Part shown: positions 11,190 through 22,225 of the stretch, piece by piece | Layout: the number at the start of each line of letters is the position of its first letter | Numbering within the stretch: position 1 is the first letter of the stretch | DNA from: Tetraselmis striata | Taxonomy: Eukaryota > Chlorophyta > Chlorodendrophyceae > Chlorodendrales > Chlorodendraceae | Direction of reading: 5' to 3' | Length of the DNA stretch: 64,000 nucleotides | NCBI GenBank assembly: GCA_006384855.1 | Contig: VCJN01003431.1 | Span: forward strand, 1 to 64,000 | The notes under the pieces: generated by a model | What the model saw: the letters and a program-made list of their open reading frames with translations, nothing else | Database searches by the model: none | Told to the model about the DNA's origin: nothing | Translations under genes and position numbers: made by a program

Positions 11190-12680
11190 TTGATGCGTGA
11201 TGGACTGGCCCCACCAATGCCTGGCTGGGCGGGGACGAGCGCGATGTGTGGTGGCCTGGCAACATCGCGCGTGCGCAATCAGTATAGACGCGCCGAGGCA
11301 AGGCGGCTACTTTGCCGACGGTTTCGGAGCCTCGGAGGACGGCAAACCACTTCGTCCACCTGCGCTAGCAGCCACGGTATCGCGCGCGCGCGAGGCTGCC
11401 AGGAGCGGCGCAGGAGTGAGCGGGAGAGCGGCAGCAGCTCCCCGCGCGCAGTGATGCGTCGCTTATCTGTGATTACGGTCGAACACGAGAGTGCGGGTAG
11501 TAGCAGTGGCAGTGTTTCCGACGCGTGGAGGTCAGAGTGTGGAAGAGACGAAGACACGTGGGAAGTCTTCCAGGCGCACAAGGGCGTCATTCCGACCCTG
11601 TCACAGGTGCAGAGCTCAGCGGCCGTGCTGGTGCTTGGCAGCGCCGGGGCTGCTGCCACTCTGCGCGATGAGTATCGGCGCGCGCTGCTGGAGCTCCTCC
11701 TGAAAATGGCGGCCTTGCAGCTCCTTCCAATCTTTGCGGCTGGCAGTGGGGCACAGGCGAGCCCGCTCACCGCCACCGCCCCCCTGAGCTGCTCCACCGC
11801 GCCAAGCCTTGATTTGCGACTACATCCTTGCAAACCTCTAATCTGCACCATTGCCTTTTATTTATCGCCGTTCTGCAGCTGCTGGCTCTTGCCCTAGACA
11901 AGAGCTTCCAAGGAGGAGAAAGTCCGCTCCCAGGCGAGCTAAGCCAAGAGGGCAGCCTCGTGGAAGGTACCGCGCGATATACCTTGGCCTACCCCTCCCC
12001 ATGGCCAGACTCTTGCCGCAGCTTGCCCACACCGCATGCATACCGCGAAATGCCAGGCACGCCGATCTCTACTGAACTCCATCAAAATGCATCGAATGGT
12101 CTTGTGGGGGACAGCAATGCATCCTACCTCGTCATTCGGAAACTTCGCATGGACCTCGAAGCTCGAACCCTTGGCTTGCAGTCACGCGCGCAACAACTGT
12201 GCCGGATACCGGATGTGTGCTCTGCATCGGGTAGGGCGCGGCGTTCGCATTCCCAACCGTCCTGCCGTCACCCAATGTGCGCACTGGACGTAAAGACACC
12301 GCCTTCAGTTGTCATGAATCTGATGGGGGGCCCATGCCATGCTGATGCAGGTGCCTTCCCAAGCAACGGTTCTCACGGCGCTGGTGCCAGCATCATCCGC
12401 GGAAGTTCAGCCTGGGGAGGTGGTGTCTTGGCACATCCACCCCAATGTACTGGGCGTCAATGTGCACCCGGAACAGGACACATCTCGCATGGATGGGTTC
12501 CTCCTCTCTCTCAACCAACCCAGCTTCCGACTTGAATCATATCGTACAGGCGTTTGTGAGCGATGCTGCCGGCAGCGCCAGCAAGCCGCCACGTCCGACC
12601 TATGCATCGCCCTCGCATGGCCCTGATGGAATACGCACTTCGTATGCGACGTGCTCGCCCACGCGGTAACACTCCCCGGG
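11190..12680 (+). other. Probable exons of unresolved gene(s)
   Basis: The stretch is GC-rich with open frames and plausible splice signals, but I could not build a phased model. The best candidates are 11455-11607 (frame with TWEVFQAHKGVIPTLSQ before a GT donor), about 12339-12420 (VPSQATVLTALVPASSAEVQ between AG and GT) and about 12520-12650 (SDLNHIVQAFVSDAAGSA). Some of these may be 5' exons of the BLOC1S2-like gene that follows, because no intergenic gap is visible. No function can be assigned. Confidence 0.3.
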
Positions 12681-12783
12681 CACTGGCCCGCTCGCTGCTC
12701 TGAGTGGGTAATGGCGTGTCCCAGGCATGTTCGCCTTGTCCTCACTCACCTCCCTCCGCCGCCGCCATCTTGTGTTTCTCCAG

Positions 12784-13346
12784 GGCCGGCCGTGTCAGAG
12801 GAAGTAGCGGCGGGCTTGCCCAAAGTCATTTCGCAAAGCACCAGGGCAGTGATGGCGGAATATCAGCGCCAGACTTTGAGTGCCCAATTGGTCCGCGACA
12901 CATCCAGCGTGGTGGAAGGGCACTACCACCGCATGGAGGGGCAGGCCAAAGGACTGCGCGCCTTTCTGCAGTGTCTACAAGTACGCATTGGCACCCTTCT
13001 GCACGTTCCCCTATGAGATGTTTATGCTTCCACGCACGGAGCCAGTGCATGCAGACTGCCCCACCACATCATGTCAAAATGAACTGCAGAGCAACGCCGA
13101 GGGCCGATCGCGGTTGCCCCGCTTTTGCAACCGGGGGATCTTGCGCACGTAAGAGCTGCTGGATTCGGCACGCTGTTTGTTCAGGTGAAGAAGGAGCTGC
13201 AGCTGCCGACCCTGAGACACGTCGAGCAGATTGAAGAGCACGTTTCCCGGTTGGAGGCGCTGGTGGCGCAGCTTGACGAGAATTCCTTGCGCTTGGAACG
13301 CATGTGCTGCAGCCCGCGGGGCGATCCAGAGACTGGGGACACTTGA
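12784..13346 (+). CDS. BLOC1S2-like coiled-coil protein, last two exons
   Basis: Exons 12784-12980 and 13185-13346 join in phase, and the second ends in TGA. The final exon has the spacing L.LP.L..VEQIEE.V..LE.....LD..S..LE. This is like the C-terminal coil of BLOC1S2 (QPYLD.IN.IEEQV..LE....LD.YSKKLE). BLOC1S2 is a small subunit shared by the BLOC-1 and BORC complexes, which position endosomes and lysosomes. The preceding exon is also helical and of suitable length. The 5' exons are not resolved; the first exon here starts with one base carried over from an upstream exon. The match rests on motif spacing only, so any small coiled-coil protein is possible. Confidence 0.5.
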
Positions 13347-13424
13347 TAGCGCTGAGATGTGCAAGCAGTGGCTGGGTGGTAACAGGGGTAATGGTGGTAT
13401 ATGGGTATTTGTGGGGGCAGGGCA

Positions 13425-13650
13425 CTGGCGGCATATGCACAATACATCCTTGATGCCCATGAGACCATCCTAGTGGAGTATTTAAGATAACATGTTCATG
13501 CTGTGCACATGCACATGCACAACATATTCAGGACATGGCGACGTGGTGCTCCGAAACCACAAGGATGCACTGCACGTGTACAACATATCCTGTATGCCCA
13601 TGAAACCATTCAACGTGGAGTGTGTTGATAACATTTTCGGCACTCTTGGT
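13425..13650. repeat. Diverged direct repeats between converging genes
   Basis: The segment at about 13435-13497 (TGCACAATACATCC...GATGCCCATGA...GATAACATGTTC) is repeated, diverged, at about 13577-13643 (TGTACAACATATCC...TATGCCCATGA...GATAACATTTTC). It lies between the 3' ends of the BLOC1S2-like gene and the coiled-coil gene. No gene is seen here. Confidence 0.6.
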
Positions 13651-13982
13651 AGATTGAATGTGTGTCTCATCCGGGGTGAGAGCCGACGGAGCGGGGCGCG
13701 AGTTTGTTAGCAAAGCCACCCGGGCCGAAGCAGAGCCGTCACGGCATGCGTTTCCTCCTCGCGCTTTCATCCTCCCATGCAGGTGCGTCCAGGTCATTGG
13801 CACGCAGCTGGATCCCAATGAATGCCCGCTTGTCTACCGTATGCTGCAAAAGTATGAATAACATATACGAGCTTGTCTCTAGAACGCGCCCTTGACAGTC
13901 ACCCGCAGACCTGGTGAGCGTTTTCTCAGCTTTGCGGGGCTGCGGTGTCTCTGCTGTACTTCTGCCGCCGCATGCCAACGCC

Positions 13983-16252
13983 CTACGCCGCTTGCCCCTG
14001 CCGCAGCTGATCCTGCAGCTTCTTGTTGTCTTGCTCGAGCATTGCGATTTGGTTGAATATGTCCACGATGCACCGCTCGACGTCGGCGTCGATTTTGTCC
14101 CGCTCTTTTATCTGCGCATCAGGACACGCCCCGCATTACTCTGTGGGCCCCATGTCGTCGAGCTGTGCCGAACATCTAGAGGTGGGAGGACAGGCCGCAC
14201 CTCAAGCTCGAGCTCTTTAATCCGCCGCTCCAGGATCCGGCGCTCCACGTACCAATCACCCTGCTGCTTTTCGTTCTCGTACAGCCGCGCGTTGTACATC
14301 GCCGATTCGACCTCCCGCTCCTCCATCTCTTTGGTGAGGCGACTCTGCAGCTCATTCACCACAAGCTTCGCCTCGCTGCTGGCACCGGACGCGCGCCCCA
14401 ACGCCTCCGTTCTCCTGCACCGCGCCCCAGCAGCTGGATGTGTCATCAGACTCTATCAGGTCCCACGTACAGCAACCCACAAAAGAACACCTGGTGCATG
14501 AGGCAGAATGGATGAGACAGATGCAGCTCCGTGCGTATGCTGCTCACTGAAGACAGGCGCTGGTGCACCTGGCAAGTAGCTTGTTGTAGTTGCCGCGTAT
14601 CTGTTTGTACTGCTTGAAATGCACCGCCGATTGCGCGAGCACGTCATGCAGCTGGTGGCTCTTTTTGCCTCCCCCGTTGGCGCCCAGCCTCGCAGGCGAG
14701 ACGCCGAGTAGGGCCTGCTCCAGCGCAGCCGCACGGCATCTTGAGGCATCCAATGCGGCCTTCAGTTGATCGATGGTCAGGTCGCGCTCCTGATCAGTGC
14801 GGCCGGGCAGTTGCCTGCTTGTAAGGCGCTGTGTTGTGCAACCCAAACCCAATGACAAGGCAAGCATCGGCCAAGGTAGTGGCCTGCCTGCATCATGGTG
14901 GCGCCGAGCCCGTCTTCTGATGAAGCGGACGGAATTCCCGGCGCCATCCTCGAGTCCCGTGACGCCGTCGGCGCCCCATCTTGCGGCACGGAGGCTAGAG
15001 GGCTCGAGGCTGACTTGCTGGTAGCCGACAGCAGCTTGAGCTCCTTCTCAAGTTCCACCTGTTTGCACAGTTGTAATGAGGCTCAGCTGCTGTTGCGCCG
15101 TGTCGGGGTACGCATCCACGCTTGCCATGCGCCATGCTGCGTCGGGGGCCTGTCGATTTACGTTTGAAAAGTGCAGTTTCCTCATGATGGACCTGGAGAT
15201 GTCTAGCTTCTGTTTCAGACTGCTGACCTGCGCCTCCAACTGCCTCTCGCGCTGATTCGCAACCGGATGGCCGTGTTTCCGCGTCGGCGGCTCGGGGCGC
15301 GCCGCGTGTGCAGAGGCCACCTGTGCATCATACCCATCACAATTCGCACATTGGGGCGAAGCCAGCCTTGTTATTCTGGCGAAACTAACTGCGAGCGCCT
15401 CCTGTTGGTAGCCGCTCGTCTCCTGTTGGTAGCCGCTCGTCGCGTGCTATCAAGGTAAGGTTTCATTCATTCCCTACTCACAACTCCGTCCCATTGTGTG
15501 GCAACTGCAAGACCGCACCTCAGCTCCCGCATGATCCTGTAATTTCCCCAGTGCCTCGAGGTCAGCAATGGCATCGACCATTTTGCTGCGCAGCCCATCG
15601 CTCATGCCCTCCGTCATTTGCGCGACTTCTGGGCCAAGAGCTGCAATCACATCTGAAACACGTGGCCGCAAAGATGTCAGACATTGCGCAGCATTGAGCT
15701 TTACTTGGCTGTCATGCATGCAATGCTCGATCCCATAGCTAGGGAGAAGCAACTCTTCATTACTTGTGAAGCGCACAAGTCGTGTAGTGCGCGTACCTTC
15801 CAGAGCCTCGATTCCTGCTGCAGAGGCATCATCATGAGTGGAGCTGGAATTGCCGCCATAGCCAAGGCTCGACTCGATGCTGGCTTTCATCTTTGCTTCA
15901 AGTTTCTGTCGGTGACACACATGCCGTTTCCTGAGATACCGTGGATACGAAGAGAGCCGTCGCAAGGCCCGCAGCGCAGTAGCAGCAGCAGCAGCGGCGG
16001 CGGCGCTGTGGTGTCAATCAGCCCTTCTGACCATTGCAGTAATGTTATTGCCCTTCTGCGGCATTGCAGTAATGTTATTGTCCCTTCGGCCTGCGCAGGG
16101 CCCGGGGGTTGGGGAAGGGGGGGCTCCACGGCTGCCACAAGCACGCCATAGTGAATCACCTCCTTCTGCTTTTCAAGAGCCGCTACTAGCAGTGGCGAGC
16201 CTGCCCCATCCTGCGCCTTATAATCCGTCATGGTACGTTGTCCCTTGCTCAT
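13983..16252 (-). CDS. Coiled-coil protein, 405 aa, eight exons
   Basis: Eight minus-strand exons join in phase: 16252-16160, 15905-15797, 15640-15519, 15320-15162, 15058-14888, 14789-14569, 14414-14201, 14111-13983 (TAG at 13985-13983). The product is almost entirely charged heptad-like helix, for example ALEKQKEKLEAKMKASIESS, RERQLEAQVSSLKQKLDISR and YVERRILERRIKELELE. It has no signal peptide or membrane helix. I do not recognise the family; such proteins in algae are often basal-body or flagellar parts, but nothing here shows that. The intron 14887-14790 appears to start with GC (CAG|GCAGGC), because no GT gives the right phase. The start is the first ATG of the exon; a further upstream exon is possible because the frame stays open to about 16360. 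Confidence 0.75.
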
Positions 16253-16628
16253 TGTCGACCCCGTTAACTGTTTGTTCCTGGCAGGTTTCGCATAGTCTGC
16301 AGGAGAGGTGCTGCACAGTGCCTCCGGCGCCGTCGGTGAGGTTGCCTTGCTACATGCAGAATTAAGCGCAGCGCAGGGACGGAATATATGGCGCCTGATG
16401 TGCATCAGCGACTGAGACCAGGGCCGTCTTCGCCAGCAACAATAAGGATGCCAAAACGGCCATGCGCGTCGCAGGCGGGCCGGCGCCGGACGCGCGCCCT
16501 CGCGCCATGGTCGTCGTCGCGGCCCGGGCGAGGTGGTGATACAACTATCTCCGGCCGTAAACCTTATGTCATACTACGTAGTTTCGTACGGAACTGTATC
16601 ACACCCAAGGGTACATCATTAATAATGT

Positions 16629-16670
16629 GAGCCAGCAGCAGAAGGCGATATCAGGAAATCACCACAAAAA
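16629..16670 (-). mobile_element. Short retroelement 3'-tail fragment
   Basis: The reverse complement carries GATTTCCTGATATCGCCTTC followed by TGCTGCTGGCTC. This matches the 3' tail of the element copy at 4500-4545. Only about 40 bp are shared. Confidence 0.5.
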
Positions 16671-16913
16671 ATAGGGTACTATCCAAGTCATCAATAGAGT
16701 CAATATGTGATCGATTAATACATGCGCTAGCTGCAACATTTAAGAAATCCATACAGAAATCACCGAAGTCGATAGATACATTCTATTTCGCAATAATAAA
16801 CGCATCATTAAAAAAAACGCACCATTGCGGCTGCTACGGGTAAGGATTAGTCGCTACCTACTACCTGCCCGACGTATTTTTGGTTCGCCCCGCAGGACAG
16901 GAAACAATAGTCG

Positions 16914-17002
16914 CTAACCCTTGCTGGCGCGGGGGAAACTGTAGGGTTTCCTTGGGAGGAACGACCTAGGAAACCCTGGTTTTCGCAGCGCCGTCAGGGT
17001 TA
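16914..17002. repeat. Nested inverted repeat
   Basis: The inner arms AGGGTTTCCT (16943-16952) and AGGAAACCCT (16968-16977) are a perfect 10-bp match. The outer arms TAACCCTTGCTGGCGC (from 16915) and GCGCCGTCAGGGTTA (to 17002) pair with small mismatches. The whole stretch could fold into one long hairpin. Confidence 0.8.
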
Positions 17003-17044
17003 AGTGACGACCCTGCCGGCCCGGTACGCCAGTTCCGGCCGGCG

Positions 17045-17094
17045 CCGGTCCGGCGGCGCCCTTTAGCCGAGTATAAAGGGCGGCCGCGGACCGG
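17045..17094. repeat. Nested perfect inverted repeat with TATAAA in the loop flank
   Basis: CCGGTCCG (17045-17052) pairs with CGGACCGG (17087-17094), and inside it CGCCCTTTA (17057-17065) pairs with TAAAGGGCG (17074-17082). Both arms are perfect. A TATAAA lies in the right arm. With the structure at 16914-17002 it makes a ~180-bp fold-back region. Confidence 0.85.
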
Positions 17095-17410
17095 GCGGGG
17101 GCGCCTTCAGTTGTTGGAAGGCACCCGACTATATTGTCTCCCACCCACCCGCTCGGAGACAATTAGTCGCTTATGTGGTACGTTTCCGGATGCTGCTCGA
17201 TTTAGATTAGGGTTAGTCTGGTTAGTTGTGAAAGCACCCGAGGTGGGGAGTGAATATCATTTTGATATACGTCATCCCACAGGGGTGTTGCGTGTCCGAT
17301 AAGCCCAGGTGCGGCAGCAATTAGTCAGGCTTTCCCAGCATCTTAGCCGTGATGAGAGGCCGAGAGCAGCATATATAGCGGAATGTACTGTCCTGACGAG
17401 CCACATGATC

Positions 17411-18219
17411 GCTGGTGGCATGTAATTTACAACACCGGCGGGGGCTCGGGACGCGCGGCGCCTTTCCGGACACCATCCGGTCTGGCGGCCCCGTACCAGT
17501 CGTGGATCTTTCGGTCCCAGCCGACCCCGTACATTTTGATGCAAAATCTACGCTGTCTAGCTGCGAAAACCCCTTGCTGCAGCGTCTTTACAGTTACAAT
17601 CACGCCGCACACGAGTGGGCGGCACATGGCCTTTCCGACATTTGCCACGATGTGAAGTCCGCGCTGGGCGTGGGTGTCCAGATCCTCACGGATGGACCCG
17701 TCGGCGCTTGTTTCTCTCCCGAAGGGCAGCGACGGGCGGCCTGCCGATGTTGGGCTTTTTGGGTATGGCGGCATCCGCGGAAACACGGTTGCTGTCGATA
17801 CCACCATTGCCCCTACCCTCGGCGTGTCAACCTCGGATCCAACGACTGCTTTGCGGGCTGCAGAGCGCCGCAAATTCCAGAAGTATGACAAGGGTGTCCG
17901 AAACGCTGCCGGTATGCTTCGCTTTGTTCCCTTCGCCGTTTCCGAGTTTGGCTCGCTGGCCCCGCACGCCGAGGCTTTCTTGGTGGAGCTCGCGAAAGCT
18001 AGCCAAGCACACACTGGCCAAAAAATCGGCCAACTCTTGTCTACGTGGCGCCGCCGTTTCTCCTTGCTCATCAACATGGCACATGCAGACAACGTTCTTG
18101 GCGGGGTCGCGGCCGCGCGTGCGGCACGTGATGGTGCCCCTGCGCCTGCGTCGCGTCGCTCGTCGGCATGTGTTGCTATGACCCGGGTCATTGGCTGCAA
18201 GCGTCCTCGCCGCAGCTGA
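17411..18219 (+). pseudogene. Retrotransposon ORF2 C-terminus, second copy
   Basis: The frame from 17674 to TGA at 18217-18219 gives 181 residues with RPADVGLFGYGG, an aspartate in VAVDTTIAPT, then AERRKFQKY and FVPFAVSEFG. This is the same C-terminal nuclease-like domain as at 3739-4476, and here the E-RK-KY residues are kept. Upstream coding traces in another frame (about 17530-17680, with ALGVGVQILT) suggest at least one frameshift, and no reverse transcriptase is present. The 3' flank reaches GTGAAAGCCCTGATGTAAT at 18404-18421, shared with the tandem duplication at 10.5-11.1 kb. The two coding fragments differ much in sequence, so they are different subfamilies. Confidence 0.65.
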
Positions 18220-18421
18220 TAGCCTACCCCGGGGCGGGGGTTCCTTAAGTTCCTGGCAGCTAAATAAGTGACTTCGTGGTTCCCTTGGCTCTTTCTTGGT
18301 TCTTGGCTCCCTGTCCTCCTGCTCGACCTTGGTTTCGGGCTTAAGTCTCTCTTCTGCTGGCAACCTTTCATAGTTGCTGTTAGTTCTGTTGTAGTGCGCT
18401 TCTGTGAAAGCCCTGATGTAA

Positions 18422-18771
18422 TTAAAAACCGCGCGCCGCGACGTTGTTCATTTATACAAGTACAGGTACCTGTACGGTAAGTACTGGTGTGAATTACAAA
18501 AAAGGCAGTACGGTAAGTACTGGTACTGTACGCCGCCCGAACGACGACGGCGGGTGCGGACTGCGGAGAATTCAAGGCGGGCGGCTCTTCCTCGCGCGTC
18601 ATCATCAAACGCGGGGCGGGGCGGGCATCTGATGAGAGGGATGTCACAGGCTGCACGAGCGAGTGTGGTCAATAGGAGTCATCAACCACTACCCGCAAGC
18701 AGCCCATATCTGGGCAGGCGCTCACGCGCAGTGCGATATACTGCAGCAACGCGAGTCTTCGGATCGGCAAC
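18422..18771. other. Intergenic upstream of SAM50
   Basis: The block contains ACTGGTGTGAATTACAAAAA at about 18486, shared with about 10177, and GTACTGGTAC-type repeats. It probably holds the SAM50 promoter and 5' UTR; no defined motif was recognised. Confidence 0.4.
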
Positions 18772-21700
18772 ATGGACTACAACGAGATGTATCAGGTGAG
18801 CAACTGGCATCAGCGATGGCGGCAGGAGCGGGCATGAAAGACCGGTAGGGGGAGAGAGGGGAAGATCGCCACACACGAGGCAGAACGCATCGAGCTCGGC
18901 GGATGTGCCCCCATCATCGCTAACCAGCTGCATCGGCAGACATGCACTGCTGAGGAATGTCTGAGCTTGCTGCTGCGCGGTGCTGATGGGGTCCGGTTGC
19001 CCCCCCCCCCCCCCCCCCACCACACCACCACACACCCCTAACAGCGTGTGAAACGCAAGGCGTGCGTGCTGGGAAACCTGTCCGTGGAGGGGCTTGGGCG
19101 CACGCAAGAGGAGGTGGTGTCCCGTGAGCTTTCGGGCCTGAAGGACGCCTCCAGCCTGGAGGAGCTGAAGGATGTGCTGCTGGATGCCACCGACAACCTC
19201 AAGCAGCTGGACATCTTCGATGTGGTCGAGGTCCGGATGAATGCCGGAGAGCAGCGCGAGGGGCAGGTGTGGCCCCTCCCATGCCGCCCGTGCCATACAC
19301 CTGCGCCCTGCGACTCTTGCGCTGCCGCGATACCGCTGCTGGTGCGAGCATCTGACATGGGAGGCGCGGATACGGCAATCGCCCCGTACTCAGGCGGACA
19401 CCGCCGACATCAGCGTGAAGGTGAAGGAGTCCAACCTGCTGAAGCTCCACGCCGGATCATACGTCAATCAGAACAGTGAGGGGAGCCTGGAGGCCAGCGT
19501 GACTGTCAAGAACTATCTTGGCTGGTGAGCCCTAGTCTCCGCCGCGACACAGCTTCCCCGCCACGCTTGGGATCCAGCGTGCCGCTGCGTCGATCGTCGG
19601 CACCGGCCTGCACTGCCGACCTCACGCGCCTTGTCATGCTGGCAGGGCGGAGCGCACGGAGGCGTCGTTCGAGTACGGCAGCCAGAACAGCAACGAGTAC
19701 TGCCTGTCGTACTTTCAGCCGTACTTCACCCGCCGCACGAATCAGGTGACACGAATCCGCATGCACGCGAGCCGCGCCCAGCGTCCTGCTCATCACGCGC
19801 ACCGAAAGCTGAGTGTCGGGGCTGCTTTGGTGTGCGGCACCAGGTTCAGGCCAGGGTATTCCACTCCAGGCAGAACAACCAGCGGCACTGCTCCTTCACG
19901 GAGGATATGAACGGCGCCTCGGTCACCGTGTCGAGGTGACCCCTCACGTGCTTCCCTTGGCGCAGCCTGCCTGTTTTGCTTTTGCATCGGGGGGCTAGAC
20001 AGTAAGCGGCCCTGGGAATGCGATTGCAGCAAGGACGGGCAGCATGAGCTCACGGCGGATGGCGGATGGCAGGAGATCTCCGACCGTGCCAAGACGGCCT
20101 CCCAGTGCGCCCCTCCCTCCTGCCCTCCCGCTCTTCAGTTATGGGCACTGTCATGTCGAGCAACTGCGTGTGTAACCCCATGATCGAGGCTGCACAGAAC
20201 ATGCCGAGATGCGTACAAGGTGCGTGTGTCTGCAGTATATGAATCGGCAGGCGGACTGACTCGAATCTGCGATGCTCGTCCGCCTTGCGTTGCCACGCCA
20301 GGGCAATCCGGCAGCAGCTGGGGTACCGCAACCGCCTCACCGCCTCGTATGTGTGGAAACAGCAGTACCTGATTGAGCCGGATGAGGAAGGCCTGCCGTA
20401 CGGCATCGCAGGCCTGAAGTCTACCAGTCAGCTCGGTGCAGGTGAGCATGCCGAGGCCGGGAGGGGGGGCGGGTGGCGGACAGGGGGAAGAAAGGGGGGC
20501 GTTAACTGGTCCGCAATATGATGCAACGCTTTGCTGTCTCGTTACGGTAACCCACTGTCTTTAGGGGTTTAGGTTTTAGGCTTTTAGGGCATGCCAGCGG
20601 GCGCCAGCGGGGGGGTGGGGGGGTGGGGGGGGGGGGTGGGGGTGGTAACTGTCCCGCAATGTGATGCAACGCTTTACTGTCTCATCACGGTCCCCCCACT
20701 CTCAGGCGTAAACGACATCTTGACGCGTGTCACGTGTGCCTGCCGCAGTGGCTCCGATGGGCGGCGCGGTCGGGTTTGCCAAGCAGGTGCTGTCTGGTAT
20801 GGTGATGCTCCCGTTGAGTGACACATCAGACCTTACCTTCAGTGCCAAGGTTACCCCCCCCCCCCCCCCCCCCCTCTTCCTTTCTCGCCATGCCACACAC
20901 CATTGCACGGTCAAACGCAGTTGCACATCCTGTTGCTATGAGGTCTTGCTGCTGTCTTCGTGCCCTGACATCCCGCATGTGCTGTTTTGGAACACTGCCA
21001 GGCTGGGCTGCTCATCCCTCTCGGGGGCCAACCCGACGCGAGCTCTACCTGCATAACTGACAGGTTCTTCCTCGGGGGCACCTCCACGCTGCGAGGTTGG
21101 CCCGCCTTCGCGCACCGCGCGTCCTACCAGTCACCCGAGACTGGCTTGGAGGTGTCTCCACGTCCGGGCAAGGGCATGCCCGCACTCGGGACGCACTCAT
21201 GATGCGATGCATGTGTGTGCAGGCTTCCGCACCCGCGGCATCGGACCTACAGATGCCCGCCGGATAGTGCCAAAGACCAGCAGTGATTCAGAGGTGCGAT
21301 GCGGATCAGCTAGTCATGGCATCGCCCGCCTTACGACACTCACAGCGGATTTAGGGTTAGGTTAGTTTTTAGGTTATATAATTTAAACCCTACAACCTGA
21401 AAACTTGTCCAAGCAGTCTGCCCCCTGCGTTGCAATTATCGCAGGAGAGCGCCATTAGCGGGCCGCCGATCGCCCGGGATGCTCTTGGCGGGGACCTGAT
21501 GTGCAGCGTGCTGGCGGAGGTGCGGCCCTAGCCTAGCCTGCCGCATGCCCCGGGCCCGGCTTGCCGTGCGTATTGCGTCCGAGTGCGCAACACATTGCCG
21601 CCACTTCCGGCATCTGGGAACACCCCCTCCGATCAAGATGCCCCCCCCCCCCCCCTCCCCCCCCCCCCCCCCCCCCCGGGTTTGGTCCTTCCCTCCCTCC

Positions 21701-22225
21701 GCAGCTCAACTTCAAGCTTCCGCACCCCGCCCTCCAAGCCCTGGGCGTCAAAGGCCACGTGTTTGTCAACGGCGGCAACATCATGCTGTTCCACGGCGGT
21801 ATGCCCCAGTCCTTGTCAGTGTGCCTAGGGCAGCCCCGGGCGGCGGCTTTGCGCCTTCATGCCTGCGCGGCCAGTGAGGTGCTGTGTGGATGCCCGTTGC
21901 CGCCACAGACAATCCAGTGAAGGAGAGGCTGCAGGAGTTTGCAAGCACCTTCCGGGTAGCCATGGTCAGTCCCCCCCCCCCCCCCCCTTGCCCCTCTTTT
22001 CACCCACACCCCACCAGGCAGTGGCTGACCCCTCCCTCCCCCCCTCTCCCTCCCCCCTCTCGTTGGCTTTGTACCCTCCCGTCTGTCCGGGTGCAGGGTG
22101 CCGGAGTCTACATTCCGACCATGATGGGCCGCTTTGAAATGAACTATTGCCGCGTCCTGACCAGCCAGGTGAACGACCGCCCCAAGCATGGCTTGCAATT
22201 TGGCTTCATGTCCGGCTTTCTGTAA
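18772..22225 (+). CDS. SAM50: SAM50-like outer-membrane beta-barrel assembly protein
   Basis: SAM50 (Omp85/BamA family) inserts beta-barrel proteins into the mitochondrial outer membrane. Thirteen exons join in phase: 18772-18795, 19045-19266, 19394-19524, 19646-19745, 19844-19935, 20302-20441, 20749-20849, 21002-21095, 21223-21293, 21445-21519, 21705-21798, 21909-21964, 22097-22225. They give 442 residues (human SAM50 is 469). The N-terminal ~90 residues fit one POTRA domain; the rest is beta-strand rich. The diagnostic loop reads DRFFLGGTSTLRGFRTRGIG (about residues 290-309), and the protein ends in a strand HGLQFGFMSGFL suited to a beta-signal. No signal peptide is present, as expected. 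Poly(C) tracts follow the donors at 20850 and 21965 within 4-6 nt. The first exon encodes only MDYNEMYQ, so an upstream exon cannot be excluded. A chloroplast OEP80-like paralogue is less likely because of the single short POTRA part. Confidence 0.9.
20562..20645. repeat. TTTAGG-like and poly(G) repeats in SAM50 intron
   Basis: TTTAGGGGTTTAGGTTTTAGG (about 20561-20581) is followed by a G-rich stretch with GGGGGTGGGG units. It is one of several places with degenerate plant-type telomere words; another is at about 21353-21375. Confidence 0.7.

Noticed and set aside
17427-18656. Minus-strand 409-codon frame opposite the retroelement fragment
   Set aside because: The opposite strand carries the recognisable nuclease-like domain; this frame is its shadow.
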